Source: Dethiobacter sp.
GTDB lineage: Bacteria > Bacillota > Dethiobacteria > Dethiobacterales > Dethiobacteraceae
Length of the DNA: 63,434 bases
Assembly: GCA_018333455.1 (NCBI GenBank)
Contig: JAGXTN010000049.1
Coordinates: 1-63,434, forward strand
Direction of reading: 5' to 3'
The position numbers and the translations under genes are program-made. Positions 8,098 to 15,606 of this stretch are shown here, one piece after another. The notes under the pieces were generated by a model that was not told where the DNA came from, did not search any database, and worked only from the letters and a program-made list of their open reading frames with translations. The first letter of the stretch is position 1. Every line of letters begins with the position of its first letter.

Positions 8098-9738
8098 TTA
8101 ACCAATGACCGAGAAAATGTCATAAAGTGTGAATATCGACAGAATACATAAAATGGAGAGAATAAGAATAGTTATCGGCAAAGCCTTGCCATTATAACGT
8201 TCTTCCCTGTAATCGCCCCAACCATGCATCATATCAACCGTTGCTTTAACCTCAGCCGGCGGCTCCTTCGTGAACCATGAAACAACAATGGTCACAATAA
8301 AAGTAATGGGAATGCTAAAAGCGATAACTTTTACCCAACCCAGCGGACCGTAGAGAAAACGCGAAATCATCGTCGCTTCCCAACCAACAATTTCAATCAA
8401 CACATACGGAATGAAGCTGGTCAAAAAGCCCACAATCATCCCGGCGCCGGCGCCTTCTTTAGTTGTGCGCTTCCACCAAATACCCAGCACCATCGGCACA
8501 CCAAAAGCGGCACCTGCAATTCCAAACGCCCACATAATAGTGACCAGAATAAACTCAGGCGGTCGTAAGGAAAGCAGTGTCACGACAACTCCCACCACTA
8601 ACATCACTTTAGTAGCCATTTTAAGCAATTTCTCAGGACTTGTGTTTGGCCTAAGCGACCCGTACAAGTCATGCACAATACCTGTGCCCATAATCATCAA
8701 TAATCCCGCTACGGTAGAAATGCCAGCTGCCAGCGCGCCGCCCACAGTTATTGCCAGCCAAGCATTGCCCGCAATAGCATCTGTCAGGATAAAAACGAGC
8801 TTATCATAATCAGCTACGGCAACTTGCACGCCTTGGCTCGCCACATAATATACGCCTGCAAAACCCAAGGCGTAGACACTGGTGTTAACAAACCCCACTA
8901 GGAATGTGCAAAATACAGCGCTCCAGCGAGCTTCCCGAGCATCACGCACAGTAAAGAAACGCATTACAAAATGCGGCAGACCAATAATTCCAAAAAAAGT
9001 GCCGAGAAACACAGCAATATACCAAACAGGGTGGACAATGAAGGGGAAGAAGAAATGAGGCGTAACGGCAAGCATGGCCGGCACCATTTCCCCATAACCA
9101 AGGGGCGGGAACCACCAACCTGCAGCGCCTAATGCCCGTAAAATAATCATCACCGGCACAAATATGGCAAAAAGCATAACCACACTTTGGAAGGATTGGC
9201 TATAAGTCACACCGTACATCCCTCCCACCATAACATATAAAGTAACTACTAGGCCACCGATTAAAATTCCGTAAACTTGCGGCAGTCCCAACAAAACTTG
9301 AAAGATAATCCCTATGCCCTTAATGTTAGCGATTAAATAGAGAATGCTAACTATTAACATAATAACTACTGCTAATATGCGCAGGTTCTTACTATAGAAT
9401 CGCTCACCGATGAAAGCCATGGTCGTAAAAGATTTGTGCCTGCGTAAATAAGGAGCAGCCAGCACCAACATGCCAATAAATGATGCGGTAAAAGCCGCAT
9501 ACAGAGCGATTGCCAGATAAAAACCATGGAAAATCAATGCGGTGAGGCCTAAAAATGTGGTCAGGCTCAGCGAGAGCGAAACCATGGCCAAACCATTGTT
9601 TACTGCGCCAATGGAACGACCTGCCACAAAATAGTCCGAGACATTTCTTGTCATCTTCCGTCCCCAAAAACCAAAGAAAACGGAAATCGCTAGCACAAGA
9701 ACGGAAACTATTATTCCCTCAATAAAAATACCAGACAT
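8098..9738 (-). CDS. Sodium:solute symporter (SSS family)
   Basis: This 546-aa protein has about 13 hydrophobic helices. The N-terminus shows VSDYFVAGRSIGAVNNGLA and SLSLTTFLGL, and the middle GVTYSQSFQSVVM and AAGISTVAGLLMIMGT, typical of SSS/PutP-like Na+ symporters. These couple Na+ entry to uptake of organic acids, amino acids or similar solutes. GGAGGTG sits before the ATG. It is preceded by a small two-helix gene 21 bp upstream and followed by two CoA-ligase-like genes, so a carboxylate is the most economical substrate guess. Confidence 0.9.
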   Translation of the reverse strand: MSGIFIEGIIVSVLVLAISVFFGFWGRKMTRNVSDYFVAGRSIGAVNNGLAMVSLSLSLTTFLGLTALIFHGFYLAIALYAAFTASFIGMLVLAAPYLRRHKSFTTMAFIGERFYSKNLRILAVVIMLIVSILYLIANIKGIGIIFQVLLGLPQVYGILIGGLVVTLYVMVGGMYGVTYSQSFQSVVMLFAIFVPVMIILRALGAAGWWFPPLGYGEMVPAMLAVTPHFFFPFIVHPVWYIAVFLGTFFGIIGLPHFVMRFFTVRDAREARWSAVFCTFLVGFVNTSVYALGFAGVYYVASQGVQVAVADYDKLVFILTDAIAGNAWLAITVGGALAAGISTVAGLLMIMGTGIVHDLYGSLRPNTSPEKLLKMATKVMLVVGVVVTLLSLRPPEFILVTIMWAFGIAGAAFGVPMVLGIWWKRTTKEGAGAGMIVGFLTSFIPYVLIEIVGWEATMISRFLYGPLGWVKVIAFSIPITFIVTIVVSWFTKEPPAEVKATVDMMHGWGDYREERYNGKALPITILILSILCILSIFTLYDIFSVIG

Positions 9739-9759
9739 AGCGCACCTCCCCTTTAAGTC

Positions 9760-10020
9760 TTAATTTTCTCGTTTGTCAATCCCGTCAAGCACTAAAGTCC
9801 AGATAGCGCCTAGCAGAGTTGCGCCCAGCCAACTCCCCATAATCAGCAGCACATAATGCAGAGGCAAGCCAAAAATACTAGTATGCGGCGTGAACTGTGG
9901 CGCAGGACCAAAGAAAGCATCTTTACCCAGCACGAAAAAGATACTAATAAAACCACCTGTGAGAGACAGTAGCGTAAAAACAATCCCCGTTACCCAAGCC
10001 TCCCGCTTGTAATCTTTCAT
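9760..10020 (-). CDS. Small membrane protein paired with the symporter
   Basis: The ATG at 10020 follows GGAGGTGA and gives 86 aa; an upstream start at 10056 would include the ribosome site itself. There are two membrane helices (WVTGIVFTLLSLTGGFISIFFVLG and LHYVLLIMGSWLGATLLGAIWTLVL) and a charged tail, DGIDKREN. Position and size match the small subunit that often precedes SSS symporters (DUF4212/DUF3311-like), though I cannot assign the exact Pfam. It probably assembles with the transporter encoded 21 bp downstream. Confidence 0.7.
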   Translation of the reverse strand: MKDYKREAWVTGIVFTLLSLTGGFISIFFVLGKDAFFGPAPQFTPHTSIFGLPLHYVLLIMGSWLGATLLGAIWTLVLDGIDKREN

Positions 10021-10056
10021 TTTCTCACCTCCCTCCTTGAATTTAACTCTTGTCAT

Positions 10057-10345
10057 AATTTAACTATTTTTTGCCTGCTACCTAAGTAGTGCAATTATTC
10101 GTAAAAGTTATTCCATATCAAAAGTAGATATTCCTGCAAGCAAGGTTGACAATTCGAAAAATTTATTAAATATAATTATTTATGATAATAACATTTTACA
10201 GAAGAGTACTTTCCTTAATAATTTTGGCTGTGTGGGCTATATAGTGTAAACCAATTTAGCCAGAATCGAATCACCCTTGGCGTGTGCAGTTAACAATATC
10301 GCTCAGCAACGGTTATTATATACGTGTTAGCATCACACGTTTTTG
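10057..10345. other. AT-rich promoter region between symporter operon and tRNA-Leu terminator
   Basis: About 290 bp without a credible gene. It holds a minus-strand promoter candidate for the symporter operon and, on the plus strand, TTGACA (10146-10151) and TATAAT (10171-10176) separated by 19 bp, with no plus-strand gene before 10626. Confidence 0.5.
10094..10121 (-). promoter_or_regulatory. Candidate promoter of the symporter operon
   Basis: On the minus strand TTGATA is followed after 16 bp by AATAAT, about 70-100 bp ahead of the small symporter gene. Plausible SigA-type, but in AT-rich sequence, so only moderately informative. Confidence 0.35.
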
Positions 10346-10352
10346 CAAAAAC

Positions 10353-10381
10353 AAAAAAGCCGTGGAGCATTGTCCAAGGCT
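10353..10381 (-). terminator. Terminator of tRNA-Leu
   Basis: On the minus strand AGCCTTGGA pairs with TCCACGGCT (one mismatch in nine), then T5GT5. It begins 14 nt after the encoded CCA of the tRNA. Confidence 0.8.
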
Positions 10382-10394
10382 TACAGCGTTAACT

Positions 10395-10478
10395 TGGTGT
10401 CGGGGACGGGACTTGAACCCGTATGTCGTAGACACACGCCCCTCAAGCGTGCGCGTCTGCCAGTTCCGCCACCCCGAC
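10395..10478 (-). tRNA. tRNA-Leu, anticodon GAG
   Basis: The 84-nt minus-strand gene has acceptor arms GTCGGGG/CCCCGAC, a D arm with GGCAGACGC, anticodon stem CACGC/GCGTG around loop TTGAGGG (anticodon GAG, reading CUC/CUU), a long class II variable arm, the T loop GGTTCAAGTCCC and an encoded 3' CCA at 10395-10397. It is monocistronic, with its own promoter and terminator. Confidence 0.95.
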
Positions 10479-10501
10479 ACGATTACAGTTTTCCGAACAT
10501 C

Positions 10502-10530
10502 AGTGTAACATAATCAAAGACAAAACGCAA
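10502..10530 (-). promoter_or_regulatory. Candidate promoter of tRNA-Leu
   Basis: On the minus strand TTGCGT and TACACT are separated by 17 bp. The -10 lies about 24 bp before the mature 5' end at 10478, a normal leader length for a tRNA gene. Confidence 0.5.
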
Positions 10531-10566
10531 GGCAGATTTTACACAATTCGCATCAGGGGTGTCTCC

Positions 10567-10595
10567 TTGACGCTAAAGATATAAAGTGCTATGCT
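10567..10595 (+). promoter_or_regulatory. Promoter of the VapBC-type operon
   Basis: TTGACG and TATGCT with a 17-bp spacer and an extended -10 (TG one base before TATGCT), ending 31 bp before the antitoxin ATG. The 16-nt core AAAGTGCTATGCTCTG recurs at the DUF2975 promoter (29973-29988). Confidence 0.7.
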
Positions 10596-10625
10596 CTGGT
10601 TAGAGTAATTATGGAGGTGTATTTG

Positions 10626-10895
10626 ATGGAATCAAGCAGCACCAAGCAAAAAATCAGTATTTATTTAGATGACCCAGAGTTGCGCCGAAGGTTGAAAGTG
10701 GCTGCAGCAATGCGTGATATCAGTATCAGTGCCTTTTGCGAAGAGGCTATTAGGGAAAAACTGCAAAAAGAAGAAGTAAATACAGCCCTTGAGGCTGCGA
10801 GACGGGCGGCTCGTCGCTTAGACGAGAAGCGGGATAAACTCGGCTCGCTGGACGTGCAAACATGGGAGCTAGTGAAGGAGGGGCGTCGGCGATGA
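10626..10895 (+). CDS. Ribbon-helix-helix antitoxin of a VapBC-like module
   Basis: The ATG at 10626 lies 6 nt after GGAGGTG, giving 89 aa; an ATG at 10611 overlaps that site. The N-terminal KQKISIYLDDPELRRRLKVAAAMRDISISAFCEEAIREKL is a typical Arc/CopG-type ribbon-helix-helix, followed by a basic helical tail (ALEAARRAARRLDEKRDK) that would cap the toxin. Its stop overlaps the toxin start as ATGA, the usual translational coupling in type II systems. It is expected to neutralise the PIN nuclease and repress its own promoter. Confidence 0.8.
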   Translation: MESSSTKQKISIYLDDPELRRRLKVAAAMRDISISAFCEEAIREKLQKEEVNTALEAARRAARRLDEKRDKLGSLDVQTWELVKEGRRR

Positions 10896-11326
10896 AAGGT
10901 GCGGTGGTAGATGCTTCCGTATCCTTAAAATGGCTATTTAATGATGAAGTAGGTGTTTCGCAAGCGCAGGCTTTACGTGATAGCTACCTTGCTGACCCAA
11001 TAAGGTTTCCACTTTTTGCCCCATCCCTCTGGCGATATGAAGTTGCAAATGGTTTAGCGGTTGCCGCCAGACGAGGTCTCTTAGAACATGATTTAGCCCG
11101 AGACGCTCTGATGGATCTTTTGACGCTCGGAGTAAAGGTGGTTGAAACTGAAAGCCTACGTGTTTTAGATCTGGCCTTGACCTATGGCATTGCCGTATAC
11201 GACGCTGCATATTTGGCAGTAGCAGAGGAAACAAGCAGTATTTTATGGACTGCCGACAGGCCGTTTTATGGCGCTATGCAAGGGAAGCGACAAGCTGTCT
11301 GTTGGATTGAGGACTGGACGTATTAA
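10892..11326 (+). CDS. PIN-domain ribonuclease toxin (VapC-like)
   Basis: The start is ATG 10892, behind GGAGGGG and overlapping the antitoxin stop (ATGA), giving 144 aa. Conserved PIN acidic residues are visible: VVDASVSLKWL (Asp6), WRYEVANGL (Glu), VYDAAYLAVAEE (Asp) and TADRPF (Asp near the end). PIN toxins cleave tRNA or rRNA when released from the antitoxin. All four acidic positions are present, so the toxin looks intact. It is convergent with panD, 122 bp away. Confidence 0.87.
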   Translation: MKGAVVDASVSLKWLFNDEVGVSQAQALRDSYLADPIRFPLFAPSLWRYEVANGLAVAARRGLLEHDLARDALMDLLTLGVKVVETESLRVLDLALTYGIAVYDAAYLAVAEETSSILWTADRPFYGAMQGKRQAVCWIEDWTY

Positions 11327-11448
11327 TTTGATTCCTGGATCAGTGTTTCGTCGCGTCAAACAGCTCTTCTTCATTGTTTTATCAGTGTTCACAAAAAGCG
11401 ACTCCACCTTTTATCACGCTCAGATTAGTCTGCTTGCAAACCAGCGTC

Positions 11449-11814
11449 TCACTCGCTGTCTTTGATGGCTATAATTGCGTTTTTTTCATTGACGGAGAGA
11501 ATTCTGGGTTTAAAGGTTCTTGCCTCGCTTTCGGCTACCTGAACGTATGAAATAATAATAATAATATCTCCTGGCTGGACAAGACGGGCAGCAGCGCCGT
11601 TGAGACAGATGGTGCCTGTGCCCCGTTTGCCTTTGATGGTGTAAGTTTCAAAGCGCGCACCATTATTATTGTTGACAATTTGGACTTGCTCATAAGGAAG
11701 CAGGTCAGCAGCATCCATCAAGTCCTCATCAATGGTTATGCTGCCAACATAGTTCAGGTTGGCGTCAGTAACAGTTGCCCTATGGATTTTCGATTTACAC
11801 ATTGTACGTAGCAT
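11449..11814 (-). CDS. panD: Aspartate 1-decarboxylase
   Basis: This 121-aa proenzyme converts L-aspartate to beta-alanine, the second substrate of PanC. It is self-cleaved at Gly24-Ser25 to create the pyruvoyl group; NYVGSITID is present at exactly that position. Other family marks are [34 protein letters not shown] and [23 protein letters not shown] lies 8 nt before the ATG, inside the end of panC, 3 nt away. It is the last gene of the pan operon. Confidence 0.97.
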   Translation of the reverse strand: MLRTMCKSKIHRATVTDANLNYVGSITIDEDLMDAADLLPYEQVQIVNNNNGARFETYTIKGKRGTGTICLNGAAARLVQPGDIIIIISYVQVAESEARTFKPRILSVNEKNAIIAIKDSE

Positions 11815-11817
11815 TAG

Positions 11818-12663
11818 TTAAACCTCCACGATGATGTTATCAATTAATCGGGTTTTGCCGAAGCGGACCGCCAAAGCAATGAGTATCCGGCCGCTTATTT
11901 TTTTTACCGGTCTGATTTCTTCTGTATCCACTATACTGACATAATCAATCGTTGCCAAGGGTTCGGAGGAAATTTCTTTGACGATAAAGGCTTGAATAGC
12001 TGAGGCGTCTCGTTGTCCGCCTTGGATTTTTTCCGACACTTGCAGGAGAGTTTGGAAGAGAATGAGTGCTGCCCTCCTTTCTGCCGGAGAGAGGTAGCTG
12101 TTACGGGAGCTCATGGCCAAGCCATCAGCCTCACGAACGGTAGGCATGATGTGCACCAATACATTCATGTTCAGGTCTCTGACCATCCTTTGAATCACTA
12201 ATGCCTGCTGAGCGTCTTTTTGCCCAAAGTAGGCATTGTCTGGAATGACAATGTTAAAAAGTTTTGCTACTACTGTGGTGACACCGCGAAAGTGATGGGG
12301 ACGTGACGCACCGCAGAGCCCTGCCGTTAAGCGTTCCACATCTACATAGGTGGCATATCCTTGAGGATACATTTCTTTAACCGTAGGGGCAAAAATTATG
12401 TGGCCACCGGCTTTTTCAACTTGAACCGCATCACTTTCAAGGTCACGAGGATATTCTTCGTAATCTTCGCCAACACCGAATTGGAGAGGGTTCACAAAAA
12501 TACTAAGGATGGTTAACCCGTTTTCTGCTCTGGCTTTGGCGAGGAGAGCTAAGTGGCCCTGGTGCAGACAGCCCATGGTGGGCACAAGGCCAACCAGTTT
12601 GCCATGAGAGCGGGCTTCTTTTACACGTGCTCTCAGCATGCTAATCTCCCGGATGATTTCCAT
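11818..12663 (-). CDS. panC: Pantothenate synthetase
   Basis: This 281-aa ligase joins pantoate and beta-alanine using ATP. Signatures are VPTMGCLHQGHLALL (the HxGH nucleotide motif), SIFVNPLQFG, the DNAYFGQKDAQQALVI segment and SSRNSYLSPAER (KMSKS-like region). Length is typical. The start ATG shares its A with the panB stop (TAATG), so translation is coupled, and AGGGAG lies in the end of panB. Confidence 0.97.
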   Translation of the reverse strand: MEIIREISMLRARVKEARSHGKLVGLVPTMGCLHQGHLALLAKARAENGLTILSIFVNPLQFGVGEDYEEYPRDLESDAVQVEKAGGHIIFAPTVKEMYPQGYATYVDVERLTAGLCGASRPHHFRGVTTVVAKLFNIVIPDNAYFGQKDAQQALVIQRMVRDLNMNVLVHIMPTVREADGLAMSSRNSYLSPAERRAALILFQTLLQVSEKIQGGQRDASAIQAFIVKEISSEPLATIDYVSIVDTEEIRPVKKISGRILIALAVRFGKTRLIDNIIVEV

Positions 12664-13505
12664 TAGAACTTCTCCCTCAGTCTCTCGATGATGTTTTCGT
12701 CCATGGTAAAGGTATGCTCTGGTGCGGGGAAGGCGGCATCCTTTACTTCTTTAGCATAGGCACGCATTGCGTCTACCATTGGGTGATAAAACTGGCCAAA
12801 TTGTTTTACAAACTTGGGACGAAGCTCGGTTTGCAGACCAAGAATGTCATGGTAGACAAGTACTTGCCCATCACAATATACTCCTGCGCCAATACCAATG
12901 GTGGGAATAGTAATTTTTTCGGTAATAAGTTGGCCTAGCTGCCAAGGGATGCCTTCCAACACCACCGCGCAGGCGCCTGCATCTTCTAATGCTAGCGCGT
13001 CTTTCAGTAATTGTCTGGCCATGCGCTCGTTTTTCCCCTGAACGACAAAGCCTCCCATCTGACCCACCGATTGAGGAGTAAGACCAATATGACCGACTAC
13101 GGGAATACCGGCTCGAACAATTTTTTCAACAGTTTTAGCCATCTCTTCTCCGCCCTCCAACTTCACGGCAGGGGCACCAGTTTCCTGGATTGCCCGGCCG
13201 GCGTTGCGCAGAGCATCTTCTTTTGTAACTTGGTAGGTCATAAAAGGTAAGTCGATAACTACCATGGCCCGTTTGGCAGCTCGCACGACCGCTTTGCCAT
13301 GATGAATCATCTCAGCCAATGTAACGCCAAGCGTATTTTCATAGCCCAACACCACCATACCCAGTGAATCTCCCACGAGGATCATTTCCATACCAGCATC
13401 ATCGGCCACCTTCGCGGAAGCATAGTCGTAAGCTGTGGCCATAGTTATTTTCTCTTTGTTTTCTTTCATGCCGGCAAGCGTCAGAGTTGTTATCCTTTTC
13501 GTCAC
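12663..13505 (-). CDS. panB: 3-methyl-2-oxobutanoate hydroxymethyltransferase
   Basis: This 280-aa TIM-barrel enzyme makes ketopantoate from alpha-ketoisovalerate and methylene-tetrahydrofolate. Motifs include MATAYDYASAKVADDAGMEMILVGDSLGMVVLGYE, VVIDLPFMTY, AVKLEGG, VGHIGLTPQSV and TIGIGAG. The start is GTG at 13505 behind GGAGGTGA and overlaps the stop of the DUF2520 gene as GTGA. The product flows to the reductase encoded just upstream and then to PanC. Confidence 0.97.
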   Translation of the reverse strand: MTKRITTLTLAGMKENKEKITMATAYDYASAKVADDAGMEMILVGDSLGMVVLGYENTLGVTLAEMIHHGKAVVRAAKRAMVVIDLPFMTYQVTKEDALRNAGRAIQETGAPAVKLEGGEEMAKTVEKIVRAGIPVVGHIGLTPQSVGQMGGFVVQGKNERMARQLLKDALALEDAGACAVVLEGIPWQLGQLITEKITIPTIGIGAGVYCDGQVLVYHDILGLQTELRPKFVKQFGQFYHPMVDAMRAYAKEVKDAAFPAPEHTFTMDENIIERLREKF

Positions 13506-14374
13506 TGCATCTCACCTCCAAGATATTGTAATAGCTTTTGGCGCTCTGTGTCGCCAAGTGTTCCTTTAGCAGTCGCCAATTCTACCGTTGCTAAGCCAAG
13601 AAATTTGTAAAACGGCATTAGTTCCGGAAGTTTCTTTTCCAAGGCCGAAAGATGTATTTTTACCGTGGATGCGTCGCCGCGAGCAATAGGACCGGTGAGA
13701 GCCCCGGTTGGACCGACACGTTTGATATTTTTTAAAGTCCCCTCAATCAGGGGATACAGGGCCGGCAGACCGTCATCTCTGCAGACACCGGCGGCTTCCA
13801 TGACCTGCAACGCTTCTTCAATCAAAGTTGCAAAGTAATTGCAGGCGATGCAGGCGGCAGCGTGATAGAGCGGCTTTGCGGCGGTAGGTATCTCAAGCAG
13901 TTTACATCCTAACTCTTCCACCAGTTGACGGGCAACAGGCAACGCTTTCTCATGTCCTTCTACGGCAATATAAGAACCAGGAAGATTCTGAATACCAGCA
14001 TCAGGATTAGCAAATGTCTGTAGTGGATGAAAAGATAACGGGTATGCGCCATTTAAACTGGCGCTCTCCAAGATGGTGGAACTGTGAGCACCACTGGTAT
14101 GCGCGACGATGGCGCCGGCAGAAAAACCGTTTTGGGAAACAATCTGCTCGCAAACTTCCACCACGACTCTGTCTGGAGTGGTAAGAAAAATTACTTCTGC
14201 TTGCCTGGTAAAGGCAAGTAGGTCTGTGCTGTGGGCAACATTCACACGTTGGGCTGCAGAAGCAGCCGAGGCTGCGCTAAAACTGGCAATCCCGGTGAGC
14301 TGATGACCGGCACCCTTAAAGAGAACGGCCAAGGCAGTACCAACATTGCCGGCACCAATAATAGCAATACGCAT
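13502..14374 (-). CDS. Rossmann-like/DUF2520 protein, probable PanG-type ketopantoate reductase
   Basis: ATG 14374 follows AAGGAGG by 6 nt and gives 290 aa. The N-terminus MRIAIIGAGNVGTALAVLF is an NAD(P) Rossmann motif, then VIFLTTPD and the DUF2520-type YPLSFHPLQTFANP, HAAACIACNYFATLIEEA and GPTGALTGPIARGD. This two-domain family was described as the alternative ketopantoate reductase PanG in bacteria lacking PanE (recalled literature, not checked here). As first gene of panB-C-D, where no panE is seen, it is well placed for the ketopantoate-to-pantoate step. Some relatives are only annotated as F420-binding-like oxidoreductases. Confidence 0.85.
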   Translation of the reverse strand: MRIAIIGAGNVGTALAVLFKGAGHQLTGIASFSAASAASAAQRVNVAHSTDLLAFTRQAEVIFLTTPDRVVVEVCEQIVSQNGFSAGAIVAHTSGAHSSTILESASLNGAYPLSFHPLQTFANPDAGIQNLPGSYIAVEGHEKALPVARQLVEELGCKLLEIPTAAKPLYHAAACIACNYFATLIEEALQVMEAAGVCRDDGLPALYPLIEGTLKNIKRVGPTGALTGPIARGDASTVKIHLSALEKKLPELMPFYKFLGLATVELATAKGTLGDTERQKLLQYLGGEMQ

Positions 14375-14572
14375 GGGCCACCTCCTTGTGAAAATTTTCC
14401 CTGGCAATACAGACAATGCCTTCTGACCAAGTCAGAAGGCATTTGCATACATAGTCCCGCCCTTTCTGTCCCGGTCCGGGTCTGGATCCAAGCAGTATTT
14501 GGGAATCTCTAATTTTGCATTAACTTTCAGAAGACACTGAGGTGCGACTCGCCGAAACAATGCCACCCTCAG
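14375..14572 (-). ncRNA. Structured leader of the pan operon, candidate cis-regulatory RNA
   Basis: From the promoter at 14577-14605 about 200 nt are transcribed before the first start. Hairpin 1 (14537-14572) pairs CTGAGG.TG with CACCTCAG around one bulge, with a 19-nt loop. Hairpin 2 (14415-14443) is a 12-bp perfect stem with loop CTTGG. Hairpin 1 contains CACCTC (14544-14539), complementary to the GAGGTG of the ribosome site (14384-14379), so opening hairpin 1 could free an anti-SD strand. No U-run follows hairpin 2, so a translational rather than transcriptional switch is inferred. It may belong to the known pan motif or be new. Confidence 0.45.
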
Positions 14573-14576
14573 CCCC

Positions 14577-14605
14577 ATTGTAACATAAGCTATTCCAGGT
14601 GACAA
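14577..14605 (-). promoter_or_regulatory. Promoter of the pan operon
   Basis: On the minus strand TTGTCA and TACAAT with a 17-bp spacer and an extended TG before the -10. It overlaps the 3' end of the upstream aminopeptidase gene, so the pan operon has its own start site near 14570. Confidence 0.7.
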
Positions 14606-15606
14606 GGAAAGATTTCTCGCATCTCAAGAGGGGCAGACAGAAATGCTTTTAATAATTTAAGCGCATGCTCCAAATCTTCTAAATCAACCATTTCACCTGG
14701 TGTATGGACATAGCGGCAGGGTATGGAAATAACTCCGGCAGGAATCCCTTCTTTTGTCAAGTGGATGGCGCCGGCATCTGTCCCTCCCGCTGTAAGAACC
14801 TCGTACTGGTAGGGGATTTCATTCTTTTCTGCTATTTCACTAAGCATTTCTTTAAGACGTGGATGACAAATGACGGAAGCGTCCTTAATCTTAACGGTGG
14901 GACCCTTGCCGAGAGAAACGCTCATGGTTGGCGCCTCCGGTGTGTCACCCACCATGGTGACATCAACGGCAAGGCCCAAATCAGGGTTAATCCGGTAAGT
15001 AGATACCCGAGAGCCGCGCAAGCCCACTTCTTCCTGAGAAGTAAAGACGGCGTAAACTTCGTTATCCGTTATAGCCAGTTCCTGGATAGCTTTGACAAGA
15101 ACTGCGCAGCCTGCGCGATTGTCCATGGCTTTACCAATCATGCGGTTGCCAACTACTGCCACCTCACGATGATATGTAGCAATATCTCCAACCTTGACGT
15201 ACTTACTGGCCTCCTCTTTGGTTGTGGCACCGATATCAATAAAGAGTTTCTCCAGAGTCAATTTATTAAGCTCCTCAAGTTTTTCCATGCCGATCGTGCC
15301 TTGGCTGCCATTTGCGAAAATCACTCGTTGACCAAGCAGTACATGGGGGGAAAGGCCTCCCACATTGCTAAAGCGTAAAAACCCTTTGTCATCAAGATGG
15401 GTGACAATCATGCCGATTTCATCCATATGGGCGGCTACCATTATTTTAGCGCCGTTTCCTTTTTTCACCGCATAAAGATTACCCATGTTGTCAGTGTAAG
15501 TCTCGTCCACATAGTCTTTGATCTCTTCACGAATAACCCGGGCGATTTGTGCCTCCCTACCTGATGGCCCATATGTTTCGCTCAATTTCTTAAGCAATTC
15601 CTTCAA
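14590..15606 (-). CDS. M42 family metallo-aminopeptidase (paralogue 3 of 3)
   Basis: This 338-aa dinuclear-metal peptidase has the M42 ligand set: AAHMDEIGMIV, AMDNRAGCAVL, TSQEEVGLRG, a VDVTMVGD aspartate and the C-terminal CRYVHTPGE histidine. M42 enzymes form dodecameric tetrahedral aminopeptidases acting on oligopeptides. The start is TTG 15606, behind AAGGAGGG inside the end of the preceding paralogue (17-bp overlap). Third gene of a tandem triplet that would be co-transcribed. Confidence 0.93.
   Translation of the reverse strand: MKELLKKLSETYGPSGREAQIARVIREEIKDYVDETYTDNMGNLYAVKKGNGAKIMVAAHMDEIGMIVTHLDDKGFLRFSNVGGLSPHVLLGQRVIFANGSQGTIGMEKLEELNKLTLEKLFIDIGATTKEEASKYVKVGDIATYHREVAVVGNRMIGKAMDNRAGCAVLVKAIQELAITDNEVYAVFTSQEEVGLRGSRVSTYRINPDLGLAVDVTMVGDTPEAPTMSVSLGKGPTVKIKDASVICHPRLKEMLSEIAEKNEIPYQYEVLTAGGTDAGAIHLTKEGIPAGVISIPCRYVHTPGEMVDLEDLEHALKLLKAFLSAPLEMREIFPCHLE

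Noticed and set aside
10284-10508. 74-codon plus-strand frame containing CRGRDLNP
   Set aside because: It is the antisense of tRNA-Leu, a frequent spurious peptide in annotations.
11442-11458. CAGCG/CGCTG hairpin at the panD stop as a terminator
   Set aside because: Stem of 5 bp, no U-tract; not convincing.
14704-15378. 224-codon plus-strand frame
   Set aside because: Antisense to an M42 peptidase; no ribosome site.
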